Assembly (NCBI GenBank): GCA_035277145.1 | Contig: DATELA010000049.1 | Coordinates: 1-49,369, forward strand | Origin: DASRAP01 sp035277145 | GTDB lineage: Bacteria; Gemmatimonadota; Gemmatimonadetes; Gemmatimonadales; Gemmatimonadaceae | Direction of reading: 5' to 3' | DNA: 49,369 nucleotides | In this document: piece by piece, positions 49,061 to 49,369 of the stretch | Position numbering within the stretch: the stretch's first letter is position 1 | How the letters are laid out: every line of letters begins with the position of its first letter | Position numbers and translations under genes: made by a program | The notes under the pieces: generated by a model | Told to the model about the DNA's origin: nothing | The model's database searches: none | The model's input: only the letters and a program-made list of their open reading frames with translations

Positions 49061-49369
49061 ACTCCGACGTAGTCGCGCAAGTCAGCAAAGCTCGCAATCG
49101 CAGCATCAGCCGCGGCGACGACGCGCTCGCGCGCAATCGTTCCGGTGAACGCCACGAACCCATCCACGTGCGGCTTCATCTCCGCGTCGGTCATACCATC
49201 GCCCACCGCGAGCACCGGCGCCGAAAGCGACAGGTCGCGTGCAACAACGGCCTTCCCACCATCGCGCGTCAACGGCGACGCGTCGTCATATCCCGCATAC
49301 CCGCCCGCAGAATCCCAGCGCACCGCGACACCGCACACATCGCGATCGGCGATGACGACATGTGCGCCG
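49057..49369 (-). CDS. HAD-family phosphatase, C-terminal part (SerB-like)
   Basis: About 104 residues are visible; the N terminus with the nucleophile Asp lies outside the window. GGKAVVARDL carries the conserved Lys of HAD motif III and VLAVGDGMTDAEM the motif IV Asp pair, as in phosphoserine phosphatase. The remaining HAHVVIADRD-type lead and VDGFVAFTGTIARERVVAAADAAI fit the same family. Its stop overlaps the aminotransferase start as ATGA. Together they could carry out the last two steps of phosphorylated serine synthesis, but without the N terminus this is only likely. Confidence 0.8.
   Translation of the reverse strand, partial: GAHVVIADRDVCGVAVRWDSAGGYAGYDDASPLTRDGGKAVVARDLSLSAPVLAVGDGMTDAEMKPHVDGFVAFTGTIARERVVAAADAAIASFADLRDYVGV

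Noticed and set aside
1..49369. tRNA or rRNA genes
   Set aside because: No cloverleaf with a GTTCGA-type T arm or rRNA-conserved block was seen in any intergenic stretch.

Overview
The window looks like a chromosomal segment of a high-GC, Gram-negative heterotroph, most likely of the Gemmatimonadota. This is inferred from gene content: many exported proteins with short signal peptides ending in A-x-A-Q, TonB and porin-like barrels, Gly/Arg-rich secreted peptidases and lipoproteins of unknown function. No rRNA or tRNA is present, so the assignment rests on gene content alone. About 43 genes are packed tightly, with many ATGA/TGATG/TTGA stop-start overlaps.

Layout. 1-6658: a CPA2 antiporter (partial) after arginine decarboxylase speA, a DUF502 membrane protein, a small membrane protein, a UMF1-type MFS transporter and a dicarboxylate/amino-acid symporter. 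6717-14018 (minus): an aromatic amino-acid catabolic cluster with acetoacetyl-CoA synthetase, phenylalanine hydroxylase, HPPD, homogentisate dioxygenase, a flavin-reductase-like protein and a class I aminotransferase; fumarylacetoacetase is not in the window. 14241-18717 (plus): DNA polymerase IV, a DUF192 protein and a large secreted zinc metalloprotease ending at a clear intrinsic terminator. 18833-20615 (minus): a run of tiny, mostly unrecognised membrane and lipoprotein genes. 20693-22753 (plus): CutC, a PPOX-class flavoprotein and a membrane-anchored M15-like peptidase. 22935-27498 (minus): a coupled four-gene sugar oxidation module (TIM-barrel isomerase, GMC oxidoreductase, gluconate-dehydrogenase-subunit-3-like Tat protein, Gfo/Idh/MocA oxidoreductase). 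27556-31151: exported proteins of unknown role and a single-domain response regulator. 31192-36848: a TonB receptor divergent from a metal-uptake group (Cys/His small protein, outer-membrane barrel, ZnuA/TroA-type binding protein, ABC-3 permease) with no ATPase gene. 37043-37399: a four-helix-bundle protein. 37916-44617: exported MsrA, a DUF6174-like lipoprotein, a CPA2 antiporter, an M24 peptidase and gamma-glutamyltranspeptidase. 44755-49369: a coiled-coil protein with 33-bp repeats, an S9 peptidase, an NTF2-like protein, and a class V aminotransferase coupled to a HAD phosphatase (possible serine synthesis).

The most unusual signal is not a gene. Intergenic spaces carry tandem arrays of two short repeat families: a 16-bp unit (consensus near GACTAACTACGATCAC) and a 14-bp unit (consensus near AACTGCGTCAGACG). 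Several arrays are built as two arms in opposite orientation, so they could fold into long imperfect hairpins. A third, shorter set has the same architecture. The four-helix-bundle gene is flanked on both sides by inverted arrays of the 16-bp family, which suggests a repeat element with its own small gene plus gene-less relatives elsewhere in the window. Similar low-complexity DNA also reaches into coding regions (phhA 3' end, the acetoacetyl-CoA synthetase gene, the Tat protein N terminus).
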